Positions 24,851-33,925 of a stretch of DNA of 41,401 bases are shown piece by piece. A model generated the notes under the pieces. The model was not told where the DNA came from and ran no database searches. It was given only the letters and a program-made list of their open reading frames with translations. How positions within the stretch are numbered: position 1 is the stretch's first letter; each line of letters opens with the position of its first letter. This DNA is from Rhodobacter sp. (lineage in GTDB: Bacteria; Pseudomonadota; Alphaproteobacteria; Rhodobacterales; Rhodobacteraceae). The stretch spans positions 1 through 41,401 of the forward strand of contig JADCEF010000093.1 of assembly GCA_020250445.1 (NCBI GenBank), in the 5' to 3' direction. A program made the translations under genes and the position numbers.

Positions 24851-26455
24851 ATGTGGGATTACCTGAAACTGGTCGTGTTGGCCGTCGTTGCCGTGGGGGC
24901 CGCGATTGCGGCGAACTATGCGCATGACCTGCCCTACATGGTCAACGCCGTTGTGGTGATGCTGGCGGCGGCCATCACCTTTCTGTGGACGCTTCGCCAT
25001 GTCGGCGATCCGCCTTCGCTTGCAGACGTCAGCGCCAATTACAACGATGGTGTCGTCAAGGCGGGTGTGATCGCCACAACCTTCTGGGGCATCGTGGGCT
25101 TTCTGGTGGGGGTGGTGATCGCGTTCCAGCTTGCCTTTCCACAGCTTAACCCCGCCTGGTCCCAAGGCATCCTGAATTTCGGGCGTCTTCGCCCCCTGCA
25201 CACAAGCGCCGTGATCTTTGCCTTCGGCGGCAATGCGCTGATCATGTCGTCGTTCTACATCGTGCAGCGCACCAGCGCTGTCCGGCTTTGGGGCGGCAAT
25301 CTGGGCTGGTTCGTCTTCTGGGGCTGGCAGCTGATGATTGTTCTTGCGGCCACCTCTTATGTTCTGGGCGGGACGCAGGGCAAGGAATATGCCGAAACCG
25401 TCTGGTATATCGACCTGTGGATCACGGTGGTCTGGGTTGCCTTCCTTCTGGTCTTCATGGGCACGCTGATGTCGCGGAAAGAGCCGCATATCTATGTGGC
25501 CAACTGGTTCCTGCTGTCGATGATCGTGACGGTGGCGATGCTGCATGTTGTGAACAACGCAGCCATTCCGGTTTCCCTCTTCTCCTCGCAATCCGTGCCG
25601 GTCTATTCGGGTGTTCAGGATGCGATGGTGCAGTGGTGGTATGGCCATAACGCCGTGGGCTTCTTCCTGACGGCGGGCTTTCTGGGCATGATGTACTATT
25701 TCGTGCCCAAGCAGGCCGAACGGCCGATCTACAGCTACAAGCTGTCGATCATCCACTTCTGGGCACTGATCTTCCTGTATATCTGGGCCGGTCCGCACCA
25801 TCTGCATTACACGGCGCTTCCCGACTGGGCGAGCACGCTGGGCATGGTGTTTTCCATCATGCTGTGGATGCCAAGCTGGGGCGGCATGATCAACGGCCTG
25901 ATGACGCTGTCGGGGGCCTGGGACAAGCTGCGCACCGACCCGATCATCCGGATGATGGTCGTCTCCATCGGTTTTTACGGGATGAGCACCTTTGAAGGCC
26001 CGATGATGTCGATCCGCGCCGTCAACGCGCTGTCGCATTACACCGACTGGACCATCGGTCATGTGCATTCGGGCGCGCTGGGCTGGAACGGGATGATCAC
26101 CTTCGGGGTGCTCTATTTCCTGACCCCGCGCCTTTGGAACCGCAAGGGGTTGTACAGCCTGCAGCTGGTCAGCTGGCACTTCTGGCTCGCGACCATCGGG
26201 ATCGTGCTTTACGCCAGTTCCATGTGGGTGACGGGGATCATGGAAGGCCTGATGTGGCGCGAGGTGGATGCCAACGGGTTCCTTGTGAACGCCTTTGCCG
26301 ACACCGTTGCGGCGAAGTTCCCGATGTATGTGGTGCGGGCCCTGGGCGGGACGCTGTTCCTGGCCGGTGCGCTGATCATGTGTTACAACCTGTGGAAAAC
26401 CGTGACGTCTGTGGACAGGAAATCCACGGCACCCTCGGCTGTTCCCGCTGAATGA
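24851..26455 (+). CDS. ccoN: cbb3-type cytochrome c oxidase subunit I
   Basis: 534 residues, the expected length of CcoN, with about twelve membrane helices. It is the catalytic subunit of the high-affinity oxidase, holding low-spin heme b and the heme b3-CuB centre where oxygen is reduced, coupled to proton pumping. Histidine-bearing segments seen include [50 protein letters not shown] and [22 protein letters not shown]-started frame reaches back to 24743, but the ATG at 24851, after AAGGGACCGAAG, yields the family N-terminus MWDYLKLV. It heads ccoNOQP, 15 bases before ccoO, under two FNR boxes. Confidence 0.97.
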   Translation: MWDYLKLVVLAVVAVGAAIAANYAHDLPYMVNAVVVMLAAAITFLWTLRHVGDPPSLADVSANYNDGVVKAGVIATTFWGIVGFLVGVVIAFQLAFPQLNPAWSQGILNFGRLRPLHTSAVIFAFGGNALIMSSFYIVQRTSAVRLWGGNLGWFVFWGWQLMIVLAATSYVLGGTQGKEYAETVWYIDLWITVVWVAFLLVFMGTLMSRKEPHIYVANWFLLSMIVTVAMLHVVNNAAIPVSLFSSQSVPVYSGVQDAMVQWWYGHNAVGFFLTAGFLGMMYYFVPKQAERPIYSYKLSIIHFWALIFLYIWAGPHHLHYTALPDWASTLGMVFSIMLWMPSWGGMINGLMTLSGAWDKLRTDPIIRMMVVSIGFYGMSTFEGPMMSIRAVNALSHYTDWTIGHVHSGALGWNGMITFGVLYFLTPRLWNRKGLYSLQLVSWHFWLATIGIVLYASSMWVTGIMEGLMWREVDANGFLVNAFADTVAAKFPMYVVRALGGTLFLAGALIMCYNLWKTVTSVDRKSTAPSAVPAE

Positions 26456-26470
26456 CCGGAGGGACCATCC

Positions 26471-27196
26471 ATGGCAATTCTTGAAAAACACAAGGCAATC
26501 GAAACCCATGCCACGCTGCTGCTGGTTCTCAGCTTTCTTGTGGTGACAATCGGCGGGCTGGTGCAGATCGTGCCGCTGTTCTATCTGGAAAACACCATCG
26601 AGAACGTCGAAGGGATGCGTCCCTACACGCCGCTGGAACTGGCCGGGCGCGATATCTACCTGCGCGAGGGCTGCTACGTCTGTCACAGCCAGATGATCCG
26701 CCCGATGAGGGACGAGGTGGAGCGTTATGGCCATTATTCGCTGGCGGCCGAATCGCAGTATGACCATCCGTTCCAGTGGGGGTCCAAGCGGACCGGGCCG
26801 GATCTTGCCCGGGTCGGCAACCGCTATTCGGATGACTGGCATGTGGATCACCTGACCGATCCGCAGTCGGTCGTACCGGAATCGGTGATGCCGAAGTACG
26901 GCTACATGGCCGATACCCTGATCGACGGGCGCCACATTCAGGACATCATGAAGACGCATCGCATGGTCGGGGTACCCTACAGCGACGCGATGATTGAAAA
27001 CGCGGTGGCGGACTTCAAGGCGCAGTCGGACCCGAATGCGGATACGGCCGGCCTGGAAGAACGCTATGGCACAGTCAATCTGCGCAACTTCGATGCGGCA
27101 CCCGGTATTTCCGAGATGGATGCGCTGATCGCCTATCTGCAGGTTCTGGGCACGATGGTGGACTTTTCAACCTATACGCCCGTGGCAAGCCGGTAA
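26471..27196 (+). CDS. ccoO: cbb3-type cytochrome c oxidase subunit II (monoheme c)
   Basis: 241 residues: one N-terminal membrane helix (about 14-38) and a periplasmic cytochrome c domain with CYVCH at 68-72. The probable axial methionine is in the PESVMPKY segment. CcoO receives electrons from CcoP and passes them to CcoN. The GGAGGGACC ribosome-binding site is strong. It is typical in length and position. Confidence 0.97.
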   Translation: MAILEKHKAIETHATLLLVLSFLVVTIGGLVQIVPLFYLENTIENVEGMRPYTPLELAGRDIYLREGCYVCHSQMIRPMRDEVERYGHYSLAAESQYDHPFQWGSKRTGPDLARVGNRYSDDWHVDHLTDPQSVVPESVMPKYGYMADTLIDGRHIQDIMKTHRMVGVPYSDAMIENAVADFKAQSDPNADTAGLEERYGTVNLRNFDAAPGISEMDALIAYLQVLGTMVDFSTYTPVASR

Positions 27197-27207
27197 GGGG
27201 GCAGGAC

Positions 27208-27417
27208 ATGGAAACCTACAGCCTGCTTCGTGCATTCGCCGACAGTTGGATGCTTTTGGCCATGACGATTGTTTTCGTTCTGGTCATCTTCTGGGCTTTG
27301 CGGCCCGGCAGCCGGGCCATGCATGACGATGCGGCCGAAAGCATCTTCCGGCATGACGCCAGACCTGCGCGCGATACCCAAACGGCCCGCAGACCGTCGA
27401 AGGAGCTTTCGAAATGA
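27208..27417 (+). CDS. ccoQ: cbb3-type cytochrome oxidase small subunit
   Basis: 69 residues: [10 protein letters not shown], one membrane helix (about 10-31, ending FWALRPGSR), then a polar tail. CcoQ stabilises the assembled complex, and in Rhodobacter it links oxidase activity to redox signalling. It starts 12 bases after ccoO (AAGGGGGCAGG upstream) and overlaps ccoP by an ATGA. Confidence 0.92.
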   Translation: METYSLLRAFADSWMLLAMTIVFVLVIFWALRPGSRAMHDDAAESIFRHDARPARDTQTARRPSKELSK

Positions 27418-28292
27418 GTGAACGGAACCTCACCCGCAAACCCGGCGAGGTGGAAACCACGGGCCATGAATGGGACGGGATCGAAGAGCTGAACAACCCC
27501 CTGCCGCGGTGGTGGCTGTGGACCTTTTACGCAACGATCTTTTGGGGCCTGATCTACACCATCCTTTTTCCGGCCTGGCCCCTGATCAGCGGCGCGACCC
27601 CGGGCCTGCTTGGGTTTTCGACGCGCGCCAGTGTCGCGACCGAGATTGCGCGCGTCGAGGCAGCCAACGCGCCGATGCGCGACAGGCTGGTGGCGGCGGA
27701 CCTGGGCGCAATCAAGGACGATCCCGAACTGCTGCAATTCGCCACCTCTGCCGGGGCGGCGGTGTTCCGGACCAACTGCTCGCAATGCCACGGGTCCGGC
27801 GCGGCCGGCGTGCAGGCCAGCGGCTATCCCAACCTTCTGGACGACGACTGGATCTGGGGCGGGACGATGGAGGATATCCATACCACCATCACGCATGGCA
27901 TCCGCAACACCACCGATGACCAGGCGCGATATTCCCAGATGCCTGCCTTCGGTGTGGACGGGCTGCTGGAGGCACCGCAGATCGATGCCGTGGTGCAGCA
28001 CGTCCTTGCCATTTCGGGGCAAGAGCATGATGCGGCCCTGGCGGCCGAAGGCGCGACCGTCTTCGCCGAGAACTGCGCGGCCTGCCACATGGAAGACGGC
28101 ACAGGCGACCGGACCCAGGGCGCGCCCAATCTGACCGACGCGATCTGGCTTTACGGCGGCACGGCGGCGGACCTGACCTATACCGTGACCAATGCCCGCT
28201 TTGGCGTGATGCCGAACTGGAACACACGGCTGAGCGAGGCCGAGATCCGGTCGGTTGCGCTTTATGTTCACAGTCTAGGTGGCGGCGAGTGA
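27414..28292 (+). CDS. ccoP: cbb3-type cytochrome c oxidase subunit III (diheme c)
   Basis: 292 residues: a conserved N-terminus ([23 protein letters not shown], read in parts), one membrane helix (about 34-58) and two cytochrome c domains with CSQCH at 122-126 and CAACH at 221-225. It takes electrons from soluble or anchored cytochromes for CcoO. Length is normal for CcoP. It closes the structural operon; no T-rich terminator follows, only GC-rich dyads, so transcription could run on toward the next LysR and ccoG genes. Confidence 0.97.
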   Translation: MSERNLTRKPGEVETTGHEWDGIEELNNPLPRWWLWTFYATIFWGLIYTILFPAWPLISGATPGLLGFSTRASVATEIARVEAANAPMRDRLVAADLGAIKDDPELLQFATSAGAAVFRTNCSQCHGSGAAGVQASGYPNLLDDDWIWGGTMEDIHTTITHGIRNTTDDQARYSQMPAFGVDGLLEAPQIDAVVQHVLAISGQEHDAALAAEGATVFAENCAACHMEDGTGDRTQGAPNLTDAIWLYGGTAADLTYTVTNARFGVMPNWNTRLSEAEIRSVALYVHSLGGGE

Positions 28293-28426
28293 TGACCTTC
28301 GCGCGTTCGAGGCGATTTTCTTGAAGACAGCGTGCTGTCCGGGTCGGATTTCCGGTTTGGTCCGGACGGCTTGCGCGTATCAGCGCGCAGGAGTATCAGA
28401 AGAGCATCTGCCAGTAATTCTAACAT
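28268..28426 (-). CDS. Possible 52-residue small protein divergent from LysR
   Basis: Reading starts at the ATG at 28426 with GGGAT upstream, begins [20 protein letters not shown], then turns polar and Arg/Ser/Pro-rich. A short hydrophobic head and charged tail would suit a membrane-associated peptide, and small genes facing a LysR regulator are common. It overlaps the end of ccoP by 25 bases on the other strand, and I recognise no family. It may well be chance. Confidence 0.2.
   Translation of the reverse strand: MLELLADALLILLRADTRKPSGPNRKSDPDSTLSSRKSPRTREGHHSPPPRL
28337..28389. other. Two adjacent dyads in the ccoP-lysR gap
   Basis: GTCCGG (28337-28342) pairs with CCGGAC (28362-28367), and TGCGCG-tatcag-CGCGCA spans 28372-28389. 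They lie 45-97 bases after ccoP. Without a T-run they are not convincing terminators. They might slow read-through or stabilise the ccoNOQP message end. The rest of the 229-base gap shows nothing else clear. Confidence 0.4.
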
Positions 28427-28521
28427 GATCTGATCCCTGATTGAATGGTGTATGGAAAATCTAAAGCGGAATACGGGCCGGATCGACTCCAGAATGTTTT
28501 CAATATGAAAGCTGCGCTTAC

Positions 28522-29430
28522 ATGATAGACTGGCGGGACGTTCCATCTCTTTCTGCCCTGCGGGCGTTCCACGCCTATGCGACGACAGGCAGCGTGGTAG
28601 AAGCCGGCATGCGGCTGAATGTGTCTCATGCTGCAATCAGCCAACATATCCGGACATTGGAAGAGGAGTTGGGTGTTCAACTCATCGACCGTTCGGGGCG
28701 TGCGGGGGTGTTGACAACGAATGGTACCCACCTGTCCGAGGCGCTGGAACTTGGCTTTGGCGCAATCACCCGCACGATCCGCGCGATGTCCGATGCTGAC
28801 TCTGACAGGCCCTTGGTCGTGACAACGACGCCGGCCTTTGCGGCGCGATGGCTTCTTCCCCGGTTGGCACAGTTCCGCGCGGAATATCCGGGCAGCGACA
28901 TGGTCATTGATCCGACTCCGGAAGTCCGGACGCTGGAGCCTGGAGGGGCGGATATCGCCCTGCGGCACGGCAGCGGCGTCTGGCCGGGCATGTTTGCAGA
29001 GCCGGTCTTGCGTTCGGCTCTCTGTGTGGTCTGCGCCCCGGCTTTGGTGGCAACGGACGGGAAGACGACATTGGAGCAGCTGGCCGACATGGCATGGTTT
29101 CAGGAAATCGGAACCTCCGAGGCAACCGGGTTTCTCAGCAGGCATGGTCTGACAAGGCGCGGCGGATCAGGCATGACGTTCTTGCCCGAGAACATGGTGC
29201 TGGACGCAGTGCGGGACGGACAGGGGGTGGCCGTGGTCGCGCGTGCCTTTGTCGAAGGCGATATCGAGTCCGGTCGGCTGCGGGTGCTTTTTGAAGATGA
29301 TGAAGACGAAGGCTACTACCTTGTGGTTCCGCGCGGTCCGCTCCGGGCAGTGGCGCGGCAGTTCAGAGACTGGGTCCGCAACCAGTCCAAGGCAGCACCT
29401 CAGGCGTTCCGGCAGCGCGATGCCGGATGA
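28522..29430 (+). CDS. LysR-family regulator (GcvA-like) inside the cco block
   Basis: 302 residues. The helix-turn-helix is at about 8-65 (PSLSALRAFHAYATTGSVVEAG, then VSHAAISQHIRTLEEELGVQLIDR), and an effector domain of the GcvA group (FAARWLLPRLAQFRAEYPG) follows. Such regulators act on metabolic or beta-lactamase genes. It sits between ccoP and ccoG, which in most relatives lie next to each other, so its gene appears to have moved in. Codon use looks less biased than its neighbours (more AT-rich codons in places). Whether it controls the oxidase genes is unknown. It is co-directional, so read-through from ccoNOQP could express it. Confidence 0.9.
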   Translation: MIDWRDVPSLSALRAFHAYATTGSVVEAGMRLNVSHAAISQHIRTLEEELGVQLIDRSGRAGVLTTNGTHLSEALELGFGAITRTIRAMSDADSDRPLVVTTTPAFAARWLLPRLAQFRAEYPGSDMVIDPTPEVRTLEPGGADIALRHGSGVWPGMFAEPVLRSALCVVCAPALVATDGKTTLEQLADMAWFQEIGTSEATGFLSRHGLTRRGGSGMTFLPENMVLDAVRDGQGVAVVARAFVEGDIESGRLRVLFEDDEDEGYYLVVPRGPLRAVARQFRDWVRNQSKAAPQAFRQRDAG

Positions 29431-29595
29431 AGGGACCAAAGCATTGCAGAATACGGGGCAAGGGTTCAGGATTTTCCGCGAGTGCAAGGGCAGACCTACG
29501 TCGCCGTTCCGCAGGACCGTCATGCAGCCAGCGGTGGCCAACAGGACGTCACCCATAGGCATTTTCAGGGAACGCCGGACGATGGAGCCAAAGCC

Positions 29596-31053
29596 TTGAG
29601 CAATCTCGAAAGCCCGCCAGATTCCCTTTACGCGGCGCGCGAGCCGGTGTTCCCCCGCCGGGTGAAGGGCAATTTCCGCACGCTGAAGTGGTGGATCATG
29701 GCGGTGACGCTGGGCATCTACTACGTCACGCCCTGGCTGCGCTGGGACCGCGGGCCGAACCTGCCGGATCAGGCCGTTCTGGTTGACATGGCCGGGCGCC
29801 GCTTTTTCTTCTTCATGATCGAAATCTGGCCGCATGAGTTCTACTTTGTGGCCGGTCTTCTGATCATGGCGGGGCTGGGGCTGTTCCTGTTCACCTCGGC
29901 GCTGGGCCGGGTCTGGTGCGGATATGCCTGCCCGCAAACGGTCTGGACCGACCTGTTCATTCTGGTGGAACGCTGGATCGAAGGCGACCGCAACGCGCGC
30001 ATCCGCCTGCACCGCCAGACATGGGACATGGAAAAGCTGCGCAAGCGGGCGGTCAAATGGACCGTCTGGTTCCTGATCGGGCTGGCGACCGGCGGGGCCT
30101 GGATATTCTACTTCACCGATGCGCCCACCCTGCTGGGCCAGCTTCTGACCTTCAGCGCCCCGCCCGTTGCCTATATCACGATGTTCATCCTGACGATGAC
30201 GACCTTCTGGTTCGGCGGCTTCGCGCGCGAACAGATCTGCATCTATGCCTGTCCCTGGCCGCGCATCCAGGCCGCGATGCTGGACGAGGAATCGATCACC
30301 GTCGCCTACCGCGACTGGCGGGGCGAGCCACGCGGCAAGCTGAAACATGGCGAACCCCTGGCCGAAGGACAGGGCGATTGCATTGATTGCATGGCCTGCG
30401 TCAACGTCTGCCCGATGGGGATCGACATCCGCAACGGCCAGCAACTTGCCTGCATCACCTGTGCGCTGTGCATTGATGCCTGCGACGATGTCATGGACAA
30501 GATCGGCAAGCCGCGCGGCCTGATCGGTTATCTTGCACTGACAGACGAAGCCCTGGAACGTGCGGGCAATCCGCCAAAGTCGGTCTGGGCGCATGTGTTC
30601 CGTGTCCGGACCGTGCTCTACACGGTGCTTTGGGCCACCGTCGGCATTGCCCTGGTCGTGGCGCTGTTCCTGCGCACCGAGATCGACGTCAACGTGACAC
30701 CGGTCCGTAACCCGACCTTTGTGACACTGTCGGATGGATCCATTCGCAATGCCTATGATTTCCGCCTGCTGAACAAGCATGGCGAAGACCGCGACTTTTA
30801 CATCTCGGTATCATCGGACGCGGCGATGCGCGTGTCTCTGGAAGGCACGGCAGAGCTGCGCGTGACCGTTCCGGCCAACCAGACCAAGACGCAGCGGGTG
30901 TATCTGACCGCCGAACCGGGCAGCCCCGCCGCCAGCGACGAGCGCACCGATGTCACGTTCTGGGTGGAAGACCGCGTTTCCAATGAACGTGTCTTGCACA
31001 GGACGATCTTCAACGGGCTGGACCGGGAAGAACCCGAACAGAAGGACGACTGA
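29596..31053 (+). CDS. ccoG: Cytochrome c oxidase accessory protein CcoG (RdxB)
   Basis: 485 residues if started at the TTG at 29596, which has GGAG eight bases ahead and gives the family-like N-terminus MSNLESPPDSLYAAREPVFP; a GTG at 29482 would add 38 unlike residues. Several membrane helices (about 30-50, 70-105, 150-230, 330-350), CGYACPQTVW, and two ferredoxin clusters (CIDCMACVNVCP and CITCALCIDACD) are visible, with a C-terminal immunoglobulin-like FixG domain. CcoG is a membrane cupric reductase that prepares Cu(I) for CuB insertion in cbb3 oxidase. No FNR box is seen just upstream. Confidence 0.95.
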   Translation: MSNLESPPDSLYAAREPVFPRRVKGNFRTLKWWIMAVTLGIYYVTPWLRWDRGPNLPDQAVLVDMAGRRFFFFMIEIWPHEFYFVAGLLIMAGLGLFLFTSALGRVWCGYACPQTVWTDLFILVERWIEGDRNARIRLHRQTWDMEKLRKRAVKWTVWFLIGLATGGAWIFYFTDAPTLLGQLLTFSAPPVAYITMFILTMTTFWFGGFAREQICIYACPWPRIQAAMLDEESITVAYRDWRGEPRGKLKHGEPLAEGQGDCIDCMACVNVCPMGIDIRNGQQLACITCALCIDACDDVMDKIGKPRGLIGYLALTDEALERAGNPPKSVWAHVFRVRTVLYTVLWATVGIALVVALFLRTEIDVNVTPVRNPTFVTLSDGSIRNAYDFRLLNKHGEDRDFYISVSSDAAMRVSLEGTAELRVTVPANQTKTQRVYLTAEPGSPAASDERTDVTFWVEDRVSNERVLHRTIFNGLDREEPEQKDD

Positions 31054-31054
31054 C

Positions 31055-31513
31055 ATGGCAGAAATGACCGGGCGCAAGGTGCTTGTCATCACCGTCTCCG
31101 CCTTTGGCGTGATCATCGCGGTGAACTTTCTGCTGGCATACAAGGCCATTTCAACCTTTCCGGGTCTGGAAGTTCCGAATTCCTACGTGGCCAGCCAGAC
31201 TTTCGATGCGGACCGCGCGGCGCAGCTGGCCCTGGGATGGTCGCTGGCGGCGGACTATGACCACGGGGCCAGCATTCTGGAGCTGGTGTTCACTGATGCC
31301 GGGGGCGCGCCCGCCCCGGTGGGTGACCTTTCGGTGCTGGTCGGTCGGCCGACCGAAGCCCGCGAAGACAGATATCCGGTGTTTGTCAAGGATAACGGAA
31401 CCTACCGCGCCCCGCTGGCCCTGAACCCCGGCAAATGGATGCTGAAGGTAGAGGCCCGGGCACCCGACGGCACACGGTTTTTCCGGCGGCTTGATCTGTA
31501 TGTGAAAGGGTAA
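31055..31513 (+). CDS. ccoH: FixH/CcoH family cbb3 oxidase assembly protein
   Basis: 152 residues from the ATG at 31055, one base after the ccoG stop. One membrane helix (about 9-30: VLVITVSAFGVIIAVNFLLA), a short linker with FPGLEVPNSYVASQTF, then a periplasmic FixH beta-sandwich. CcoH stays bound to the assembling oxidase and stabilises it. The position between ccoG and ccoI is standard. Confidence 0.94.
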   Translation: MAEMTGRKVLVITVSAFGVIIAVNFLLAYKAISTFPGLEVPNSYVASQTFDADRAAQLALGWSLAADYDHGASILELVFTDAGGAPAPVGDLSVLVGRPTEAREDRYPVFVKDNGTYRAPLALNPGKWMLKVEARAPDGTRFFRRLDLYVKG

Positions 31514-31517
31514 TCCG

Positions 31518-33698
31518 ATGACGGCGCTGCCACGGATGGACACCACGCCCTCTGCCTGCCCGGCTTGCGCGGTTGTCCCGTCAGCCCAGCGGCTGGCGGC
31601 GCTGTCTGCGGCGGCTGGCGGGCGCATCATGCTGTCGCTGCCCGGGGTGCATTGCGCGGCCTGCATTTCCACGGTCGAAGGCGGTCTGGCCAGCCTTCCG
31701 GGCGTCCGGTCCGCGCGGGTGAACCTGACGCTGCGGCGTGTCAGCGTGGATGCCGAACCGGCCGTCTTGACCGAAACGCTGATCCTGGCGCTCAATCGCC
31801 TGGGGTACGAGGCGCACGAGCTTGACGCCGGGCTGCTGTCGGCCACCGAGACCGACCGGCAGGGGCGCGACCTGCTGATGCGGCTGGGCGTGGCCGGATT
31901 TTCGATGATGAACGTGATGCTGCTGTCGGTTGCCGTCTGGTCCGGGGCGGAAGACGCGACGCGCGACATGTTCCACTGGATTTCCGCCGCCATCGCCATT
32001 CCAACCGTGATCTTTGCCGGGCAGCCGTTCTTCCGCTCGGCCTGGGCGGCGCTGAAGGCGGGGCGGCTGGGCATGGATGTGCCGATTTCCCTTGCCATCA
32101 TCCTTGCTTCTTCGATCTCGCTTTATGAAACGGCCAAGGGCGGGCATCACGCCTATTTCGATGCCGCCGTGATGCTGACCTTCTTTCTGCTTGCGGGGCG
32201 CTATCTGGACCATCGCACGCGCGCGGTCGCCCGGTCTGCCGCCGAGGAACTGGCCGCCCTGGAGGTGCCGCGCGCCATTGTGCTGCGCGATGGAACCGAG
32301 CAGGTTCTGCCGGTTTCCGCAGTGTCGGTGGGCGATCTTGTGCGGGTGCGTCCGGGCGGGCGGATGCCGGTCGATGGCATCGTGACCGAAGGCAGCAGCG
32401 AGGTGGACCGATCCTTGCTGACCGGGGAAAGCCTGCCGGTCTATGCCGGGCCGGGCACGGTGATCAGCGCGGGCGAGGTCAATCTGACCGGCCCGCTGAC
32501 GGTGCGGGTATCGGCGGCGGGCAAAGACTCATCCCTGCACCGCATGGCCGATCTGGTGGCGATCGCGGAAAGTGCCAGGACCCGCTACACCTCGCTGGCG
32601 GACCGGGCGGCGCGGCTTTATTCGCCGGGCGTGCACCTTCTGTCCTTTGGGGCCTTCGCCGCCTGGATGTGGATCACCGGCGGGGATGTCCGCTTTGCCA
32701 TCAACATCTCTGCCGCCGTGCTGATCATCACCTGCCCCTGCGCCCTTGGGCTGGCGGTGCCTGCGGTGGTGACAGCCGCCAGCGGCAAGCTGTTCCGCAA
32801 GGGGCTGCTGATCAAGCATGGCACCGCGCTGGAGCGTCTGGCCGAGGTTGACACCGTGGTCTTCGACAAGACCGGCACCCTGACCCTGGGCATGCCCGAG
32901 CCGACCAACCTGCAGGATCATCCGATCGAGGTGCGGGCCGTTGCGGTTGCCCTGGCCCGCGCATCGTCGCATCCGCTTGCCATGGCGCTGGCTGCGGCCG
33001 GCGGCGGGGCGGCCGAGGTCAGCGGGATTGTTGAGGTGCCAGGTTACGGCATCGAAGGGCAGTGGCGCGGCCGCCGCGTAAGGCTGGGCCGCGCAGGCTG
33101 GACCGGGGCCAAACCCCTGGACGTGACGGCGACCTATCTGTCGCTGGGCGCGGCCAGCCATGCGTTCACCTTTGCCGACCGCCTGCGTCCGGGGGCCGAA
33201 GCTGCGGTTCAGGCACTTGCCTCACAGGGCAAGAAGGTGCTGCTGATTTCTGGCGACGCCGAAGGTGCCGTGCGCGATCTGGCGCAGCGCCTGGGGATCA
33301 CCAATTGGACCGCCGGTGCCTTGCCTGCGGAAAAGGCGGCGGCAGTGGCGCGGCTTTCCGCGCAGGGGCACCGCGTTCTGATGGTCGGCGACGGGCTGAA
33401 CGATACGGCAGCACTGGCGGCGGCACATGTTTCGATTTCGCCCGCCTCGGCGCTGGATGCGGCGCGGGTGGCATCGGATATCGTGCTGCTGGGCCAGGAC
33501 ATGGCCCCGATCGGTGACGCCGCCCGGATTGCCGCGCAGGCGACCCGGCGGATCAAGGAAAACTTCGCGATCTCGATCCTTTACAACGTTGTGGCTGTTC
33601 CGGTCGCCCTGGTGGGGCTGGCAACGCCGCTGGCTGCGGCGCTGGCGATGTCGCTGTCATCGATCACGGTTTCACTGAATGCGCTGAGGCTGAAATGA
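31518..33698 (+). CDS. ccoI: Copper-exporting P1B-type ATPase for cbb3 oxidase (CcoI/FixI)
   Basis: 726 residues. An N-terminal CPAC (14-17) and a heavy-metal domain with CAAC (46-49) bind Cu(I). The transport CPC motif is near 406-408, TGES (actuator) near 302, phosphorylation site DKTGT near 450, and MVGDGLNDTAAL hinge in the C-terminal part; eight membrane helices are likely. CcoI is the slow, assembly-type copper exporter that supplies copper for CuB, distinct from detoxifying CopA. Its stop overlaps ccoS. Confidence 0.95.
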   Translation: MTALPRMDTTPSACPACAVVPSAQRLAALSAAAGGRIMLSLPGVHCAACISTVEGGLASLPGVRSARVNLTLRRVSVDAEPAVLTETLILALNRLGYEAHELDAGLLSATETDRQGRDLLMRLGVAGFSMMNVMLLSVAVWSGAEDATRDMFHWISAAIAIPTVIFAGQPFFRSAWAALKAGRLGMDVPISLAIILASSISLYETAKGGHHAYFDAAVMLTFFLLAGRYLDHRTRAVARSAAEELAALEVPRAIVLRDGTEQVLPVSAVSVGDLVRVRPGGRMPVDGIVTEGSSEVDRSLLTGESLPVYAGPGTVISAGEVNLTGPLTVRVSAAGKDSSLHRMADLVAIAESARTRYTSLADRAARLYSPGVHLLSFGAFAAWMWITGGDVRFAINISAAVLIITCPCALGLAVPAVVTAASGKLFRKGLLIKHGTALERLAEVDTVVFDKTGTLTLGMPEPTNLQDHPIEVRAVAVALARASSHPLAMALAAAGGGAAEVSGIVEVPGYGIEGQWRGRRVRLGRAGWTGAKPLDVTATYLSLGAASHAFTFADRLRPGAEAAVQALASQGKKVLLISGDAEGAVRDLAQRLGITNWTAGALPAEKAAAVARLSAQGHRVLMVGDGLNDTAALAAAHVSISPASALDAARVASDIVLLGQDMAPIGDAARIAAQATRRIKENFAISILYNVVAVPVALVGLATPLAAALAMSLSSITVSLNALRLK

Positions 33699-33853
33699 CG
33701 ATCCTGGGTATCCTCATTCCCGTATCGCTGCTTTTGGGCGGCATCGGGCTTGCCGCCTTCTTCTGGGCACTGAAAAACCGCCAGTACGAAGACCCCCAGG
33801 GCGATGCCAGCCGCATCCTGACCAAGGACTGGGACGACCGGCCGAAACCCTGA
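33695..33853 (+). CDS. ccoS: cbb3 oxidase maturation protein CcoS
   Basis: 52 residues that begin MTILGILIPVSLLLGGIG and continue AAFFWALKNRQYEDPQGDA. A single membrane helix (3-25) and the conserved FFWALK-x-QYEDP-GDA segment identify CcoS, needed for cofactor insertion into the oxidase. The ATG overlaps the ccoI stop in ATGA. A palindrome, CTTTCCC-cc-GGGAAAG (33858-33873), follows, but has no T-run. Confidence 0.95.
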   Translation: MTILGILIPVSLLLGGIGLAAFFWALKNRQYEDPQGDASRILTKDWDDRPKP

Positions 33854-33925
33854 CGGTCTTTCCCCCGGGAAAGGGCTATCTTGGGGCAGGGGCGGGCTGC
33901 GACGGGGCGGGCATGTGAAGGCCGC

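Noticed and set aside
24791-26959. 722-residue open frame on the minus strand opposite ccoN and ccoO
   Set aside because: It is His/Gln/Arg-rich antisense of well-identified oxidase genes, an effect of high GC3 codon bias; no family resemblance and no start signal.
29167-30780. 537-residue minus-strand frame opposite lysR and ccoG
   Set aside because: Antisense shadow of two recognised genes.
33858-33873. Terminator after ccoS
   Set aside because: A perfect palindrome but with a 2-base loop and no T-run; left as a note only.
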